In this document: piece by piece, positions 34,629 through 42,564 of the stretch
Numbering within the stretch: position 1 is the first letter of the stretch
Layout of the letters: the number at the start of each line of letters is the position of its first letter
Assembly (NCBI GenBank): GCA_003135415.1
Contig: PLBP01000035.1
Span: 195,204-259,203 of the forward strand
Source of the DNA: Hyphomicrobiales bacterium
GTDB lineage: Bacteria; Pseudomonadota; Alphaproteobacteria; Rhizobiales; Xanthobacteraceae
Direction: 5' to 3'
Length of the DNA: 64,000 nt
Made by a program: the position numbers and the translations under genes
Notes under the pieces: model-generated
Seen by the model: only the letters and a program-made list of their open reading frames with translations
What the model was told of the DNA's origin: nothing
Databases searched by the model: none

Positions 34629-35374
34629 GCGGCCTTCCCCAGATAGGCGGCCTGAACGGCTTCATTCGCACCGATTTCCTGCGGCGTTCCTTCCGCGAGC
34701 AACTTGCCCTGATCGAGAACGGTGATGTGGTCAGCGAGGTGAAAGACGACCCGCATGTCGTGCTCGATCAACACGATGGTGAAATTGCTGTCGCGATGGA
34801 GCCTGCGGATGAGCTGCGTGATCTCGTAGGTTTCCTGATCGCCCATGCCGGCCGTCGGCTCGTCGAGCAGGAGAAGCTTGGGGCGGAGCGTGAGCGCCAT
34901 CGCGATTTCGGCCGCGCGTTGATCGCCATGGGCAAGTTCGCCGACGAGTCGGTTGGCCTTGGCGGAAAGCCCGATGAGGGCGAGCGTCTCCTCGATCGTG
35001 CGTTCCACCTTCTCCGCCTCCGTGCGGCTGATCCACGGCCGCAGGCGATAACCGGCCGCCACTTCCGCCCCGATGCGGACGTTTTCATGCACAGTGAGCT
35101 CGGGAAAAATCTCGGTAATCTGGAACGTGCGTGCCATGCCGAGCTGGACGCGCTTGGTCACGGAGAGCGCGGTTACATCCTTGCCGTCGAACGTCACCGT
35201 GCCGGAGGTCGGGGGGAAGAAGCCGGAGATCAAGTTGAAGAAGGTGGTCTTGCCGGCACCATTCGGTCCGATGATGGCGCGTAGCTCCCCCTGCCTTACA
35301 GAAAGCGACACGTCGCGCACGGCAACGAGACTGCCGAAGCTCTTCGTCGCGTTCCTGACTTCCAGGAGGCTCAT
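34625..35374 (-). CDS. livG: HAAT ABC transporter ATPase, LivG type (2)
   Basis: A 249-residue ATPase. Walker A GPNGAGKTTFFN, the LivG hallmark MARTFQITEIFPELTV, Walker B LLLLDEPTAGMGD. The signature region reads ELAHGDQRAAEIAMAL, so the canonical LSGGQ is replaced by LAHGDQ, which is usual for LivG. Four-base overlaps with both neighbours show coupled translation. Confidence 0.93.
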   Translation of the reverse strand: MSLLEVRNATKSFGSLVAVRDVSLSVRQGELRAIIGPNGAGKTTFFNLISGFFPPTSGTVTFDGKDVTALSVTKRVQLGMARTFQITEIFPELTVHENVRIGAEVAAGYRLRPWISRTEAEKVERTIEETLALIGLSAKANRLVGELAHGDQRAAEIAMALTLRPKLLLLDEPTAGMGDQETYEITQLIRRLHRDSNFTIVLIEHDMRVVFHLADHITVLDQGKLLAEGTPQEIGANEAVQAAYLGKAA

Positions 35375-36327
35375 GCTTCGCTCTTGCGCCGAATTACGCC
35401 GAGGAGGCCGCGTGGGAAGAACAGCACCACGAGCACGAACAGCAATCCGACAAAGGACATCCAGTTGATGGTGACGCTCGATAAATAGTCCTGCAAAACG
35501 ACGAACACCGCCGCGCCCAGGAGCGGTCCCCAGAAGGAGCGCATCCCGCCCATCACCGCCATGATGACGAAATCGCCGGACTGGCTGTAATGTAGGCCTC
35601 GCGGATCGGCAAAATTATTGACGAGCGCGTAGAGCGAGCCGGCATAGGCCATAAAGAAGCAGGAGAGCGTGAACGCAATCCAGATATGGCGCTCGACCGG
35701 AATTCCGAGGAAGCGCGCGCGGCGCTCGTTCTCGCGGATCGCGAGCATGGTTCGGCCGAAGGGCGAACGTAAAATGAAGCCCATGATGGCGACGGCGAGC
35801 GCGAAGCAGAAGAGCACAAAGTAATAGAAGGCGGTGGCGTCGCTCAGGATGTCGACGGTGGCGAAGCCCAAATGCAGCGGCTGGCGGGAGAACGGGCGCA
35901 GACCATCATCGCCGCCGGTCAGCGACGACCACTGAAAGGCGATGTAGTAAAATACCTGGCCGAATGCGATCGTCACCATGGCGAAATAGACGCCGCGGCG
36001 GCGCACGATCAGCGCGCCGAGCAGGCCGCCCATCACGCCGCCGAGCACGGTCCCGGCAATGAGTCCGAGTGGCGTCGACAGCGCGATGAATTTCAGCATC
36101 AGACCGCAGCCATAGGCGCCGAGCCCGAACCAGGCGGCGTGGCCGAAGGAGAGCACGCCGGTGAATCCAAGCAGGAAGTTCACCGACATCGCCGCGAGCC
36201 CCAGAACAAGGACGCGCGTGCCGAGCGCCGTATAGCCGCCGAGCGGCGGCATCCAGTAGGGCGCGAGCAGCAGCAAAGCCCAAATGGCGACGAGTACGGT
36301 CAACTTCCGCGCCTGTTCCCCGCTCAT
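35371..36327 (-). CDS. livM: HAAT ABC transporter permease, LivM type (2)
   Basis: A 318-residue permease with about ten helices. Hallmarks are SVNFLLGFTGVLSFGHAAWFG, the loop AIRENERRARFLGIPVER and GGMRSFWGPLLGAAVFV. Start and stop each overlap the adjoining gene by four bases. Confidence 0.93.
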   Translation of the reverse strand: MSGEQARKLTVLVAIWALLLLAPYWMPPLGGYTALGTRVLVLGLAAMSVNFLLGFTGVLSFGHAAWFGLGAYGCGLMLKFIALSTPLGLIAGTVLGGVMGGLLGALIVRRRGVYFAMVTIAFGQVFYYIAFQWSSLTGGDDGLRPFSRQPLHLGFATVDILSDATAFYYFVLFCFALAVAIMGFILRSPFGRTMLAIRENERRARFLGIPVERHIWIAFTLSCFFMAYAGSLYALVNNFADPRGLHYSQSGDFVIMAVMGGMRSFWGPLLGAAVFVVLQDYLSSVTINWMSFVGLLFVLVVLFFPRGLLGVIRRKSEA

Positions 36328-37193
36328 GTCATCATGCCTTCTTCACCCAGCAATCCGCGCGGCCGGATCAGCAAAACAACCGCCATCAGCACGTACATGA
36401 TCGCCTCGCTCGCCGCCGGCAGAAACACCGCGGCCAAGCCTGACGCGACTCCGATCAGCAATCCGCCCAGCAACGTGCCCGTGAGGCTACCGACGCCGCC
36501 GACGATGATGGCGATGAAGCTCGGCATCAAAACTCCCGCGCCCATGGTCGGCTCAAGCCCGAGTTGACCTGCCGCGAGCACGCCGCTCAGACCCGCGAGA
36601 TAGATGCCGACCGCGAAATTGAGCGAGCGCAGCGCGCGCACGTTGACGCCCAGCGCCGACACGGTTTCGAGGTCGAGGGTGCCGGCGCGGATGCGAATGC
36701 CGAGGCGGGTGTAGCGCAAAAGCAAAAAGAGCAGCGCGACGGTAAACAGCACGACCGCCACCATGAACAAGCGGTAGCCGGTGATGAAGAAAAACTCGTA
36801 GCTCAAGGGTTGAGCGAGGAACGCCGGGATCGTCACCGGCTTGCCTTGCGCGCCCCAGATAAAGCGCGTGCCATCCTCGATGATGAACGCAAGCCCGAAG
36901 GTGAGCAGAAGGCTATAAAGCGGATCGCGCCCGTAGAGCGGCCGGATCAAAACCCGTTCGACAGCCAAGCCGATGACGGCGGTCAGCGGCGGCGCGATCA
37001 ACAACGCGCCCCAGAAGCCGACATAGGGCGTGATGGTGTAGGCGATGTAGCCGCCGATGACGAGAAAGCCGCCATGGGCGAAATTGATGACGTTGCTGAG
37101 ATTGAGGATCAGCGACAGACCAAGCGCCATGAGGACGTAGAAGGCGCCGATGATCAGCCCGTTCGTGACGTTGAAAAGCAAGAGTTGTGTCAT
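36324..37193 (-). CDS. livH: HAAT ABC transporter permease, LivH type (2)
   Basis: A 289-residue permease with about eight helices. Hallmarks are GLSLILNLSNVINFAHGGF, RAGTLDLETVSALGVNV in the cytoplasmic loop, and GGVGSLTGTLLGGLLIGVAS. It starts 95 bases after the stop of the binding protein gene and overlaps the LivM-type gene by four bases. Confidence 0.93.
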   Translation of the reverse strand: MTQLLLFNVTNGLIIGAFYVLMALGLSLILNLSNVINFAHGGFLVIGGYIAYTITPYVGFWGALLIAPPLTAVIGLAVERVLIRPLYGRDPLYSLLLTFGLAFIIEDGTRFIWGAQGKPVTIPAFLAQPLSYEFFFITGYRLFMVAVVLFTVALLFLLLRYTRLGIRIRAGTLDLETVSALGVNVRALRSLNFAVGIYLAGLSGVLAAGQLGLEPTMGAGVLMPSFIAIIVGGVGSLTGTLLGGLLIGVASGLAAVFLPAASEAIMYVLMAVVLLIRPRGLLGEEGMMT

Positions 37194-37288
37194 GAACCAT
37201 CACTCGGGCGGGAGAACTCGCTCGCGAATATCGTCGGCCCGGAGAGCAATGCCATGCTCCCCGGGCCAGTGGAAGGGTGAGATTCAGC

Positions 37289-38551
37289 TTAGGCCGGCCA
37301 CTGCAGAGTGCAGCCGGTGTCACTCTCGGCCGGCGAGGTCTTGTCGCCTGGTACCACGGTATTAACCTCGAACAGATCCTCGACATCGTCCTTGCCCGCG
37401 GTCTTCGCCTGTCCGACGAAAGACGACGTCATCAGCTGATGATCGCCGGCACGGTAATAGCACTTGTTGGGCTGCAGCTTGACGTCGTCCGGCAGCTCGA
37501 AGCCGCCCAGTGCCTTGGCGAGCTTGACGCCATCGAGCGTCTTTTCGCGGTTGGCAACGAGCGCATAGGTCATCAGCGAGGTGTAGCCGAACCAGTGCCG
37601 CGCCGTCGGCACCTTGCTGAAATTCATCTTGCGGATGTCGGCAACGAACTTTTCGACATGCGGTACGCCCGGTTGCTTCCAGTACCACTCAAACATCCAT
37701 GTGCCGACGCGTGCCTCGGGCGGCATCGCTTCCAGCGATTCGAGTTCCTGCTGCAGCCCCGCGACATGAATTTGTTTGTTAATGCCAAATTGCGCGATCT
37801 GCTTCATGCAATTGATCATGTCGCCGCCCTGCGGCAGCACCAGGAGCACGTCGGGGTTGGCGGCGCGCGCCTTGATGAGATAAGCGGAGAAGTCGGTGGT
37901 GCCGAGCGGCGTCAGCTCGTTGCCGGTCATCGTCCCACCGAACTTTTCGAGATCTTTCAGGGCCGCCTGCTGCAGCGTGTGCCCGAAGGCATAGTCCGGC
38001 GTGATGAAGTGCCACTTCTTGCCATATTTGGTGAACAGCTGCTCGGCGACCGCGTTTGCCTCCATGCTGGTCGTGTTGCAGACGCGGTAGACGTTCCAAT
38101 GGCAATCCTTGCCGGTGACACCGTCGGTATGGCCGCCGGAGACGATGTGCAGGATGCCCTTCTCGTTCGACACTTGGCCGATCGCCAAGGCGATGGCGGA
38201 ATTGACATCGCCGATGAGGAACTGGATGCCGTCGCGCTCGATTAGCTTGCGCGTCTTCTGCACGCCGGTGCCGACGTCGTTGGCCGAATCCTCGACCAGT
38301 AGCTCGATCGGCCGGCCGAGAACACCGCCCCTGACGTTGATCTGTTCGAGGGCGAGTTTGGCTCCCGTCACCTCGTTTTGCGCATAGGCGGCATAGACGC
38401 CGGTCAGTGGGTCGACCATGCCGACCTTGACCGGCGTATCGCCCAGCGCCTTGATGATGAAGGGCGAGGTAACTTGCAGAGCGCCGACCGCGGCGGCGCC
38501 TTTGATCACTGTTCGCCGGCTAATTCTGCTTAGAAAATTCCGTTTCAACAT
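37289..38551 (-). CDS. Tat-exported ABC substrate-binding protein
   Basis: A 420-residue type 1 periplasmic binding protein. The N-terminus carries a twin-arginine signal (SRRTVIKGAAAVGALQVTSP, residues about 11-30), so it is probably folded before export. The mature protein begins VKVGMVDPLTGVYAAYAQNE. Several cysteines are present, including one close to the C-terminus. First gene of the second HAAT operon. Ligand unknown; urea, amides and aromatic acids are all bound by relatives. Confidence 0.91.
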   Translation of the reverse strand: MLKRNFLSRISRRTVIKGAAAVGALQVTSPFIIKALGDTPVKVGMVDPLTGVYAAYAQNEVTGAKLALEQINVRGGVLGRPIELLVEDSANDVGTGVQKTRKLIERDGIQFLIGDVNSAIALAIGQVSNEKGILHIVSGGHTDGVTGKDCHWNVYRVCNTTSMEANAVAEQLFTKYGKKWHFITPDYAFGHTLQQAALKDLEKFGGTMTGNELTPLGTTDFSAYLIKARAANPDVLLVLPQGGDMINCMKQIAQFGINKQIHVAGLQQELESLEAMPPEARVGTWMFEWYWKQPGVPHVEKFVADIRKMNFSKVPTARHWFGYTSLMTYALVANREKTLDGVKLAKALGGFELPDDVKLQPNKCYYRAGDHQLMTSSFVGQAKTAGKDDVEDLFEVNTVVPGDKTSPAESDTGCTLQWPA

Positions 38552-38754
38552 GCTCGATCCTCCCGTGTTTCTATTTCGTCGCCAGTGTACCTGGCTTCGA
38601 GGTCGATCTTGGCTTAGACGTCCCTTCTCTACAAGATCGCTATGGCCGATGGGATTGCGTACCTTAAGGGCGAATGCCTTAGCGCTGCGGCCTACTACTT
38701 AAGTACGGCCCGCCCGAGAGAGCGTCTTCGTTCATTGGCTGTTTGGGAGTATCC

Positions 38755-38779
38755 GGAACCAAACGCTCTGCGCCGGGTT
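38755..38779 (+). promoter_or_regulatory. EcfG-like promoter for the gene at 38813
   Basis: GGAAC (38755-38759), 16 bases, GGTT (38776-38779): one mismatch from consensus and the same form as the phyR promoter in this window. The start point would be near 38786, leaving a 27-base leader. Confidence 0.55.
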
Positions 38780-38812
38780 GGGACAAGCGCACCTGCGCTT
38801 GGAGTATCGGAC

Positions 38813-38989
38813 ATGACGAACAAACCCGCCGCCCCTCATAACATTAAGAAGCAAGGCGACGTTTCTCATCCCGGCATGATGGGCGACGGCACCGAAGAGC
38901 AGAATTTGAATGAGCGTGGCAACCCATCGGCGCGCATCAAGAAGGATGAGGCGGACGCGGCCTTTAACAAACAGCGCCCCGCAAAGTAG
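38813..38989 (+). CDS. 58-residue hydrophilic hypothetical protein
   Basis: A very polar protein (HNIKKQGDVSHPGMMGDGTE, then RGNPSARIKKDEADAAFNKQ) without hydrophobic segments, likely unstructured. GGAG eight bases upstream supports the ATG. The EcfG-like promoter at 38755-38779 suggests stress expression, which fits its composition, reminiscent of small hydrophilic stress proteins. Function unknown. Confidence 0.72.
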   Translation: MTNKPAAPHNIKKQGDVSHPGMMGDGTEEQNLNERGNPSARIKKDEADAAFNKQRPAK

Positions 38990-39032
38990 CTCGTCTCCGC
39001 GGGAAGCTCGGTTTACCCCGCCGGGCTTTTGC

Positions 39033-39434
39033 TTAATCTGAATCCGAGGTCTTGACCTGGTTCGGGGCCGCTCGCGCGGTCGGCGATCGCACGCCATCGC
39101 GATCAGCCATTTTAAGATGATCTTCTTGCGGCAATTGCTGTTTTTCACCTTCCGATTCAACGACTGCTGCTACCGGAGCGGGAGCGGCTGTAATCTTCTT
39201 CGCCGAAGCGGTCTTCTTTTTCGCCGAAGAGCCCTTCACCGGTTTTGCAGGAGCCAGTGCTTCTGCCGCGTCGCGCGCCAATCGAAGCGCTCGCAACCGG
39301 GCGGTATTCGCGTCCACGGCGCGGGCGGCAGCATCATGCTCCGCCATGGCTTTGCGGCCCTCGGTAATTCGCCGCTCTCTTTTCTTGAAACTCGACTCGG
39401 CGGCATCGTGAACCTGACCGGAATTTTTCATCAA
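39033..39434 (-). CDS. Conserved hypothetical Ala/Lys-rich protein
   Basis: A 133-residue protein. The first 60 residues form a charged helix (AAESSFKKRERRITEGRKAM, NTARLRALRLARDAAEA) of a type I associate with Bradyrhizobium relatives; the second half is Lys/Ala/Pro-rich and probably disordered. A second Met follows directly and could be the start. Convergent with the small gene at 38813. Function unknown. Confidence 0.68.
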   Translation of the reverse strand: MMKNSGQVHDAAESSFKKRERRITEGRKAMAEHDAAARAVDANTARLRALRLARDAAEALAPAKPVKGSSAKKKTASAKKITAAPAPVAAVVESEGEKQQLPQEDHLKMADRDGVRSPTARAAPNQVKTSDSD

Positions 39435-39623
39435 AATCGCTCCTTAGAAGGGCTCGCGCGGCCGTTCACTTGAAAACCATCGAATGGGGGATTCGCTTCG
39501 CTCGCTCTTATATGGGTAGCACGAGACAGAATAACTAGATATCTCAACACACTATATCTGCGCCCGCGGACAGTGATATTTGGGGCAAAAACCGCGCTGC
39601 TGCGTCATATCTCCGCCTGAATC

Positions 39624-39920
39624 TCAAACCTTGGCGGCTTCGCGGACATTGGGAAGCGCCTCCAACTGGCGAATGATGTCGGTCACATCATCGGCCGATA
39701 GACGCTTGATAGTGATGGTTACTTCTTCAAACGGCGGATCGGTCGACGGCGTCGAAATATAGCGAATGATGCGGCGAGCGCGATAACCGAGCGCGTTATT
39801 AAGCGTGTCGATCGACATTTTTCCGTTATCGACGTGCGGCCGAATATCATGCGTTTGGCTGCGGTTTTGATACCATCGTCCCAACGGTTTGATACCGGCG
39901 AGAATGATCAGAATGATGAC
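39624..39920 (-). pseudogene. MgtC/SapB-like C-terminal fragment
   Basis: About 98 codons resembling the end of an MgtC-type membrane protein: a last hydrophobic segment (VIILIILAGIKPLGRW) and a soluble ACT-like domain (EEVTITIKRLSADDVTDIIR, LEALPNVREA). The frame continues upstream past 39920, but there it is merely antisense to the MFS remnant and unlike the family. Both remnants lose their 5' parts at the same point. Confidence 0.6.
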
Positions 39921-39923
39921 GCG

Positions 39924-40220
39924 GGGTTCTGCATCGTCGGCGGGCAGATCGCCTCGAATGCGCTTGCCGCGACTTATTATCCGACGACGATGCGCTCGAG
40001 CGGCGTCGGCTGGGCGCTCGGTATCGGGCGGATCGGATCGATCGTAGGACCCTTGATCGGCGGAATCATGCTCGCCCGCCACGTAGGCGCGGAAACCCTA
40101 TTCATGGCGGCGGCGGTACCGGGGTTGTGCGCGAGCCTCGCCGCGTTCGCGCTTGCCCGCATTACGAGGCGGGACGCGGCGGCAGCGGCTTTGAGCGCAC
40201 GAACGACGCCGATCGCGTAA
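39924..40220 (+). pseudogene. MFS aromatic-acid symporter C-terminal fragment
   Basis: About 98 codons matching the last third of a PcaK-like 4-hydroxybenzoate or aromatic acid symporter: GFCIVGGQIASNALAATYYP, TTMRSSGVGWALGIGRIGSI, VGPLIGGIML and one final helix. About 300 N-terminal residues are absent; sequence upstream of 39924 is antisense to the MgtC-like remnant. No start codon lies inside the homologous part near its beginning. Confidence 0.75.
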
Positions 40221-40252
40221 CCGGCGGCGGCGACTACAAATTCATTCCGATC

Positions 40253-41083
40253 TCAGCTCAAGATTTTGATCGCGCCATCGACCGCGGCCTGCAGAAAATC
40301 ATCGACCGCGGCCTTGCGATCCTTGGCCTTGACGATTTGGCTCGCGGGCGCGATCGCCGCCGTGAAGTCACGCGTATGCCAATGGCCGAGCTTCGGCAGC
40401 GGCGGCAGCGCAGCGGCATCCGGGTGGGGATACGGGGTCACATAATAGTAGGGCTCGTCGTAATACTCGTCTCCCGGCGACAGACCGGCATTGACCGAGC
40501 GCCCATGCTCGTCCGCGCCTTCGTCGAGGGAGATCAAGGTGGCAAGATCGAAATGGTGCGGCCAGCAGCGCACAGGCGAGGTAGGGAGCGAACGCTCGGT
40601 CATTTGTTTTCGAATTCCGTCGAGCGCCGCCTCTGCATCGGCGAACCAACCTGCAAGTTCGTGCAAGAGTCCGGTTATTTCGATGACCCCATACGGAGCG
40701 CCCTTGACGATCGCGTGCGCGGGAATTTCGTAGGGCGCCGTTTTGTCGAGCAGACGCGCGTCCATGCCTCTGGCGCCGAGTTGCTCATCGAGCCACCGCT
40801 GCACATCTTTATCCGAGCGCCCGTTCAACGGAAAAGAGCTTGTCCGCGCGCCCTCGTTGTCCAGGAACACAAACACGAGATCGTTGATCCTCAAGCCCAA
40901 TCGCGTCTCGTTTTTCATCGCGTTGGTCGCAAAGCCCATGAGCGCGTCGTTCCAGTTCATACTGGTGTGGCTGTAATCCGGCTGCGGGGGAATGAAAGCG
41001 CTGCCCACGCGTCCCAGCCATTGTGCGGCGTAATGCGCTTGCAGCCGGGCTTCGCGAAGGCGATGCCAATCCCGCTCGCTCAT
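40253..41083 (-). CDS. DUF5996-like protein
   Basis: A 276-residue soluble protein of unknown function. Recognisable features are the start region LREARLQAHYAAQWLGRVG, the phrase PQPDYSHTSMNWN, the centre PVRCWPHHFDLATLI and the acidic-aromatic stretch LSPGDEYYDEPYYYVTPYP. The conserved His pair and acidic residues could bind a metal. Single gene; convergent with the MFS remnant. Confidence 0.75.
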   Translation of the reverse strand: MSERDWHRLREARLQAHYAAQWLGRVGSAFIPPQPDYSHTSMNWNDALMGFATNAMKNETRLGLRINDLVFVFLDNEGARTSSFPLNGRSDKDVQRWLDEQLGARGMDARLLDKTAPYEIPAHAIVKGAPYGVIEITGLLHELAGWFADAEAALDGIRKQMTERSLPTSPVRCWPHHFDLATLISLDEGADEHGRSVNAGLSPGDEYYDEPYYYVTPYPHPDAAALPPLPKLGHWHTRDFTAAIAPASQIVKAKDRKAAVDDFLQAAVDGAIKILS

Positions 41084-41160
41084 AACGTCTCCCTTTTGCC
41101 CATGATCATGTAGAATCCACGGCGATTGTAACAGTAGAACGAGTGAGGCAGACTTTGGCC

Positions 41161-41367
41161 ATGGCTGCAGCGCTTTCTTTCACCATCGCACTTTATGTGG
41201 TGGCGGGTGTCGTCATCGGATTTGCCTTCGTGCTCTTCGGTGCAACGCGCATCTTTCCACATCCCGTCGGCGTGAGCCCGGGCGCGCGCATTCTTCTGCT
41301 TCCGGGCGCCATGCTGCTGTGGCCGTTGGTGCTCCGCCGCTGGCTGAAATCGCGAAAATCTCGATGA
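41161..41367 (+). CDS. Small two-helix membrane protein of redox operon
   Basis: A 68-residue inner-membrane protein with two hydrophobic segments (ALYVVAGVVIGFAFVLFG and ARILLLPGAMLLWPLVL) and a basic C-terminus. First gene of a four-gene unit; its stop overlaps the next start by four bases (ATGA). The ATG at 41161 is chosen; a GTG six codons upstream is possible. Its linkage to the ferric-reductase-like gene suggests an assembly or membrane subunit role. Function unknown. Confidence 0.75.
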   Translation: MAAALSFTIALYVVAGVVIGFAFVLFGATRIFPHPVGVSPGARILLLPGAMLLWPLVLRRWLKSRKSR

Positions 41368-41504
41368 CGCGGAAACATCGATCGGTTCACCGTCTGCTCT
41401 GGCCCGCGCTCGCCTTGACGCTCGCGATCGGCTTTGCGCTTTCGATTTACCTGCGGCCGCCGATTGCCGCCGAGCCCATTCCGGCAGCGAAGAGCCAGCA
41501 ATGA
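41364..41504 (+). CDS. 46-residue single-helix protein of redox operon
   Basis: A tiny membrane protein with a basic start (MTRKHRSVHR), one helix (LLWPALALTLAIGFALSIYL) and a Pro/Ala-rich tail. It overlaps the preceding and following genes by four bases each, which strongly supports that it is translated although it is so short. Confidence 0.75.
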   Translation: MTRKHRSVHRLLWPALALTLAIGFALSIYLRPPIAAEPIPAAKSQQ

Positions 41505-42541
41505 GCGGCGGCTATCAGGCGGTGATGTGGAACCGCGCAAAATATATCTACGACGCAATCCTGATTTTGGGCGTTGCCGCCTATATCGGCAGCTTCATCT
41601 CCATCGGCGCGCTTTTGCATCCGCCGAAAGACGCGCCGGAATGGATCGATCTCCGCGTTCGCGCCTTCGGCACCTGTGCCTTCCTGATGCTGACGGTCAT
41701 CCTCTCGATCGGGCCGCTTGCCCGCCTCGATCCGAAATTTCTTCCGCTGCTCTACAACCGCCGCCATTTCGGGGTGCTGACGTTCTTCATCGCGGCGTTT
41801 CATGCCTGGTCGATGGTGCAGTGGTTCGCGGTCCAGAATGCGCTGCCGAACCTGGTGCAGGAATTCACTGACTGGCCGAACTATCTCAAGTTCATCGGCT
41901 TCCCGTTCAAGACGCTTGGCCTCGCAGCACTTCTCATCCTGTTGTTGATGGCGGCGACGAGCCATGATTATTGGCTGAACTTCCTCGGGCCTCCGGCCTG
42001 GAAGGCACTGCACATGGCGGTCTATGTCGCCTATGGGCTCGTGGTGCTGCACGTCATGCTCGGCGCGGTGCAAACCGAACGCGGCCCTTTCATTCCGCTG
42101 CTGATCGGCGCCTCGGCCTCCGCCGTCGCTCTTTTGCATCTCCTCGCCGGCTGGCGCGAGCACGCGGGCGATCGCGGCAAGGCCGCCGCCGATGACGGCT
42201 GGCTCGCGGTCGGACCGCCGCAATCGATCCCCGATAAGGGGGCGCGCATCGTGGCGGCTCCCGGCGGCGAACGCATCGCCGTCTTCCGCGACGGCAACAC
42301 AATCGGCGCGCTCACCAATCTTTGCGCCCACCAGAATGGGCCGATCGGCGAGGGCCGCATCATCGACGGTCTCGTGACCTGCCCGTGGCACGGTTATCAA
42401 TATCAGTTGAAAAACGGCTGCGCGCCCCCGCCCTTCACCGAAAAGTTAGCGACCTACCGCGTGCGGCTCAAAAACGGCATGATAGAAGTGAATCCGCGCC
42501 CGCTCGCAGCGGGCACAGAAGCGGCAATCGAGCTGACGTAA
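41501..42541 (+). CDS. Ferric-reductase-like membrane protein with Rieske domain
   Basis: A 346-residue fusion. Residues about 15-225 hold six to seven hydrophobic helices; two contain spaced histidines (RRHFGVLTFFIAAFHAW and ALHMAVYVAYGLVVLHVM) suited to bind two b hemes as in ferric reductase or NADPH-oxidase-like domains. Residues about 235-335 form a Rieske 2Fe-2S domain, with CAH and CPWHGY separated by 16 residues. It should carry electrons across or along the membrane. The four-base overlap with the 46-residue gene and the 23-base gap to the next gene indicate one operon. Confidence 0.85.
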   Translation: MSGGYQAVMWNRAKYIYDAILILGVAAYIGSFISIGALLHPPKDAPEWIDLRVRAFGTCAFLMLTVILSIGPLARLDPKFLPLLYNRRHFGVLTFFIAAFHAWSMVQWFAVQNALPNLVQEFTDWPNYLKFIGFPFKTLGLAALLILLLMAATSHDYWLNFLGPPAWKALHMAVYVAYGLVVLHVMLGAVQTERGPFIPLLIGASASAVALLHLLAGWREHAGDRGKAAADDGWLAVGPPQSIPDKGARIVAAPGGERIAVFRDGNTIGALTNLCAHQNGPIGEGRIIDGLVTCPWHGYQYQLKNGCAPPPFTEKLATYRVRLKNGMIEVNPRPLAAGTEAAIELT

Positions 42542-42564
42542 TCAGACAACGCTGGAGCAACGCC

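Noticed and set aside
38990-39032. GC-rich inverted segment followed by TTTTGC as a bidirectional terminator
   Set aside because: The arms are only about five bases and the T run is four bases and offset, so the evidence is too thin.
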